This document shows, piece after piece, positions 4,841 through 7,420 of a stretch of 7,420 nt of DNA. Numbering within the stretch: position 1 is the stretch's first letter; every line of letters begins with the position of its first letter. The DNA comes from Planctomycetota bacterium. Lineage in GTDB: Bacteria; Planctomycetota; UBA11346. The translations under genes and the position numbers were made by a program. The DNA lies in contig SLQH01000344.1 in the NCBI GenBank assembly GCA_007131555.1, positions 1-7,420 of the forward strand, written 5' to 3'. A model generated the notes under the pieces. The model made no database searches. It saw nothing but the letters and a program-made list of their open reading frames with translations, and was not told where the DNA came from.

Positions 4841-7072
4841 ATGAAACGGTCTGTATGTCATCTGGATGCTGCTGTTGTCATGATCGGCATCGGCGTCGGC
4901 TCCGTGGTCATGGCCAGTGAACCGCCGGCGGCGGGTCGTGCTCTTGATCCATTGGCTGATGTCAGTGTGATTGATGAACATCTCTGGGTCCAGGCCGTGT
5001 CGCGGCGCATGCAGCCGATCTTCGAATCAGCCCAATCAGTGGCGGTGCTTGATCTCGATGACTGGGTCGTGTCCTCGGCCCTGACTCTGCCGGATCGCTT
5101 GCGCTATGAAGCAGGCATTGATGTCTATCAAGCCCGACATGGCCAATATGATATCGGCATGCGCGGCTTCAACGGCCTCAATACCCCGCGCACCCTGGCG
5201 CTCTTGGATGGCCGCAGCCTGGCCTTCGACCATCTTGGCGCGATCCCCTGGGTAGGGGCAGTGCATCTCAGCGACATCGACCGGATCGAGCTCGTCAAGG
5301 GCCCGGCCTCGGTGACCTATGGTGCCAATGCCTTTGGTGGGGCCATCTCCTTTGCGACCCGGCGACCTGATGATGTCTGGCGTTGGCATGTCGTCGGCAG
5401 TCAGGGGACTGGTGGTCTGGTGGATGTGGACGTCACGACCCTCGGTCCTCTCGGCCATAGTGGAGATCTGGCTTTTGATCTCAAGGCCAGTGTCGGTCAT
5501 TCGCGCCGTGATGATCTGCCGGGCCATCGTGGTGATCAGGCTCCCGACGATGGTCATCCCCGCACTGGCCGCAGTGGCAGCGATGATCTGATCGCGACCC
5601 GTAGCGCCGTGACCTTGGGCATGGATTGGGGGGATGCGTGGCGTGCTGAGGCCTCGTGGCGCTGGTTGGACCTCGATACCTGGGACATGATCGAGGACAT
5701 GTCGACCGGTTCCAATGTGGTGGCCATAGAACGACACAGTCTGGGCCTGATGCTGCGCTCGTCGTGGCTTGAGGCAGACCATGAACATGTGTTCATGGAC
5801 ACCGCCTACAGCAATCAGATCGTGGCCTACAATCCTCTGGAGGACTACCGTTATGTCCAGATAGGAACGGATGAATCGCGCAGCACCAGTGCCCTGCGTT
5901 CATATCTGGATTTCGGTCAGCACCATCTCAGTCTTGGGGCTGAATATACGCGCTGGCGCTCGACCTCGAACCTGTGGTCGGCAGATGGGGAGTATGCGGA
6001 CCGTGACAGTTGGGCGACGGTCACCGCCAACAACATCGCCGCCTATGCTGAGCATCAGTGGACTCCCGCTGGGCCCTGGAGCGCAACCGCTGGCCTGCGT
6101 CTGGATCGTCATAGTGATTTCGGTACCAATTTCAGCCCTCGCTTGGCCATCAGTAGGCGCCTGGAGGATGATAGTTTCGTGCGGGCCTCCTTCTTGAGCG
6201 GTTATCGTCTGCCGATTCCGCTGGAGACCTATAGCAAGGAATACTTCTTCACCAGCGATCCTGATATCGAGGCCGAGACCATTCGCAGTGTCGATGTCGA
6301 ATGGCGGGGCCGCTATGAGACCTTTGATCTTGGGATCACCGGGTTCTTCAATCGCGTCAATCGCACGCCGTTCTATATGCCGCTGCCCGAGGGCGATCTT
6401 GAAGCGGCCTGGCTGGCCTTCTTGGCGCGTATGGGCGGCGGGGACTTCAGTACCCAACCGGGGCCGTTTCTTGAGTTGCGCAATCTCGACAATCCGATCC
6501 ATGTGTGGGGGGTCGAGGTGGATGGGGCCTGGCGTCCGGATGAGCGTTGGCGTTTGTGGGCCGCCGCCACCTGGCAGAGCTATCGTCATCGGCGGCGCAT
6601 CGATTTCAGTAGCGATGGTTTTGACGACCCTTTTGGGGTTGAGCGTTTTCGCTTTGATGAGCAGCTGCCCCGCGACCTCAACGGGCCGCCGCCATGGAAA
6701 CTGTCAACTGGGGTCTCGTGGCATGAAGGGCCTGTGTTTGCCGCAGTGACCATGCGATTGGTCGATGAGCGCCTGGCCTTGTCCATTCCCCATTCCAAGA
6801 TGATCGATCCGGCCGCGGCGCTGAGTGAGGACGATGTCATCGCCGTGCGACGCATTCCCTCATATGCAGCCGTGGACCTGGCCATCGGCTACCACATGGA
6901 CCATGGCCATCAACGCGAGACCTTTCTCCGCCTGGCGATCTCCAATCTCTTCAACAGTCGTCACCATGAGGCCTTCCCTGCCTCATCGCGGGATCTCAGT
7001 GATGCCGATGAGGATCAGTACGCCGCAACCATCGGCCGGGCCATCAACCTGAGTGTGGGGATGCGCTTCTGA
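4841..7072 (+). CDS. TonB-dependent outer-membrane receptor
   Basis: This 743-residue protein is a TonB-dependent receptor: a 22-strand outer-membrane barrel closed by an N-terminal plug, which imports scarce or large ligands using TonB energy. Residues 1-25 form a signal peptide (MKRS, hydrophobic core, cleavage after VVMA). The plug spans about 60-176, with GMRGFNGLNTPRTLALLDGR at 106-125 and IDRIELVKGPASVTYGANAF at 146-165 as hallmark motifs. The barrel runs from about 180 to the end, with late motifs VWGVEVDGAWRP near 555, FLRLAISNLFN near 695 and a C-terminal Phe in LSVGMRF, the usual assembly signal. The segment before the plug is short, so there is no signalling domain of the FecA/FpvA kind and no carboxypeptidase-like domain as in SusC. 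A TonB box is not obvious. ATG 4841 was chosen over ATG 4745, which lies inside the inverted repeat and would hide the signal peptide; AAGG at 4827-4830 is a weak ribosome site. The ligand is unknown. Confidence 0.95.
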   Translation: MKRSVCHLDAAVVMIGIGVGSVVMASEPPAAGRALDPLADVSVIDEHLWVQAVSRRMQPIFESAQSVAVLDLDDWVVSSALTLPDRLRYEAGIDVYQARHGQYDIGMRGFNGLNTPRTLALLDGRSLAFDHLGAIPWVGAVHLSDIDRIELVKGPASVTYGANAFGGAISFATRRPDDVWRWHVVGSQGTGGLVDVDVTTLGPLGHSGDLAFDLKASVGHSRRDDLPGHRGDQAPDDGHPRTGRSGSDDLIATRSAVTLGMDWGDAWRAEASWRWLDLDTWDMIEDMSTGSNVVAIERHSLGLMLRSSWLEADHEHVFMDTAYSNQIVAYNPLEDYRYVQIGTDESRSTSALRSYLDFGQHHLSLGAEYTRWRSTSNLWSADGEYADRDSWATVTANNIAAYAEHQWTPAGPWSATAGLRLDRHSDFGTNFSPRLAISRRLEDDSFVRASFLSGYRLPIPLETYSKEYFFTSDPDIEAETIRSVDVEWRGRYETFDLGITGFFNRVNRTPFYMPLPEGDLEAAWLAFLARMGGGDFSTQPGPFLELRNLDNPIHVWGVEVDGAWRPDERWRLWAAATWQSYRHRRRIDFSSDGFDDPFGVERFRFDEQLPRDLNGPPPWKLSTGVSWHEGPVFAAVTMRLVDERLALSIPHSKMIDPAAALSEDDVIAVRRIPSYAAVDLAIGYHMDHGHQRETFLRLAISNLFNSRHHEAFPASSRDLSDADEDQYAATIGRAINLSVGMRF

Positions 7073-7159
7073 GGGTCTGCGCCGGGCCTCTCTCGCAGAA
7101 ACGCGCATGCCTTGATCACGATCATGATTGTTACTGCGCGAGCGTCGCGAAGCCCGCGC

Positions 7160-7328
7160 TTGCGCTCCTGGTCGCCACCCATGATCACGAGTCGCGGTGT
7201 CTACGATCCGTAGCCCAAGCGCCCTGCCGCCGATCAGGCTGGCACCTGGCGAACGCATGGCTGCCGCACGCAGGCACGCAGGCACGCGGGCCAAGGCTCG
7301 GTGCTTTGTGATGGGCGGTGGCTTGGGG
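7160..7328 (-). repeat. Diverged dispersed repeat, copy D (inverted relative to B)
   Basis: Read on -, this matches 144-318 through ordered anchors: 7304-7320, 7282-7303 (21 of 22), 7250-7265 (14 of 16) and 7183-7197 (15 of 15). It lacks about 10 bases present in copy B at roughly 168-178 and carries instead the short tandem GCACGCAG array at 7266-7287. The core dyad at 7287-7300 has one mismatch at 7298. Confidence 0.7.
7266..7287. repeat. 8-base tandem array inside repeat copy D
   Basis: The unit GCACGCAG occurs at 7266-7273 and 7274-7281, followed by GCACGC at 7282-7287, about 2.75 copies. It sits at the point where copy D is longer than copy B, so it probably arose by slippage within the repeat. 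Confidence 0.75.
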
Positions 7329-7420
7329 CAAGCTCGGGGTTTGGGTTGATCATTCACGGCAATCCGACTGCATTGATCGTTGCCAAGCGCAAAAGCTCCG
7401 CGTTTATCACAAAGCCATGA

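Larger units (their letters stand above)
7073..7420. other. Non-coding right flank
   Basis: No gene is supported here. Just after the receptor stop, TCTGCG at 7076-7081 pairs with CGCAGA at 7094-7099 around a 12-base loop, but no T-run follows, so it is only a weak terminator candidate. Most of the rest belongs to the inverted repeat copy at about 7160-7328. A 124-codon reverse frame crosses this copy and the receptor end; it looks like repeat read-through. Confidence 0.6.

Noticed and set aside
6983..7357. 124-codon reverse frame over the receptor end and right flank
   Set aside because: It combines antisense of the receptor with repeat copy D. The peptide shared with copy B follows from DNA similarity, and copy B is interrupted by a stop.

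Overview
The window is about 60% GC and holds four protein genes. In order they are two GntR-type regulators on the + strand, one large exported protein of unknown function on the - strand, and one TonB-dependent outer-membrane receptor on the + strand. An outer-membrane receptor together with exported proteins means a diderm bacterium. Regulators that join a GntR DNA-binding domain to a LacI-like sugar-sensor domain are common in the Planctomycetes-Verrucomicrobia-Lentisphaerae-Kiritimatiellota group. I therefore place the sequence there tentatively, from family knowledge and not from any marker gene. No rRNA, tRNA, transposase, integrase or CRISPR array was seen.

Layout. Bases 1-537 are non-coding and contain dispersed, partly palindromic repeats. 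Bases 538-1554 and 1865-2890 encode the two regulators, separated by a 310-base gap with stem-loops. The exported-protein gene occupies 4354-2891 and converges on the second regulator with no spacer: the two stop codons abut inside TGATCA. Bases 4355-4840 form the divergent control region between the exported-protein gene and the receptor gene. This region carries overlapping palindromes and a 168-base near-symmetric inverted repeat. Bases 4841-7072 encode the receptor. Bases 7073-7420 are non-coding and carry an inverted, diverged copy of the repeat found at 144-318.

How the genes may work together (inference). The receptor would import a scarce, bulky ligand through the outer membrane. The exported protein lies head to head with it and could share its control. 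Each regulator has a periplasmic-binding-type ligand domain, as used to sense sugars or related small molecules, and could control the divergent pair or distant genes. The substrate cannot be read from the sequence.

The most unusual items are the long inverted repeat ahead of the receptor, whose imperfections are G-T and never A-C on the + strand as a folded RNA would show, the four-repeat exported protein with no recognised family, and the inverted repeats bracketing the four genes.
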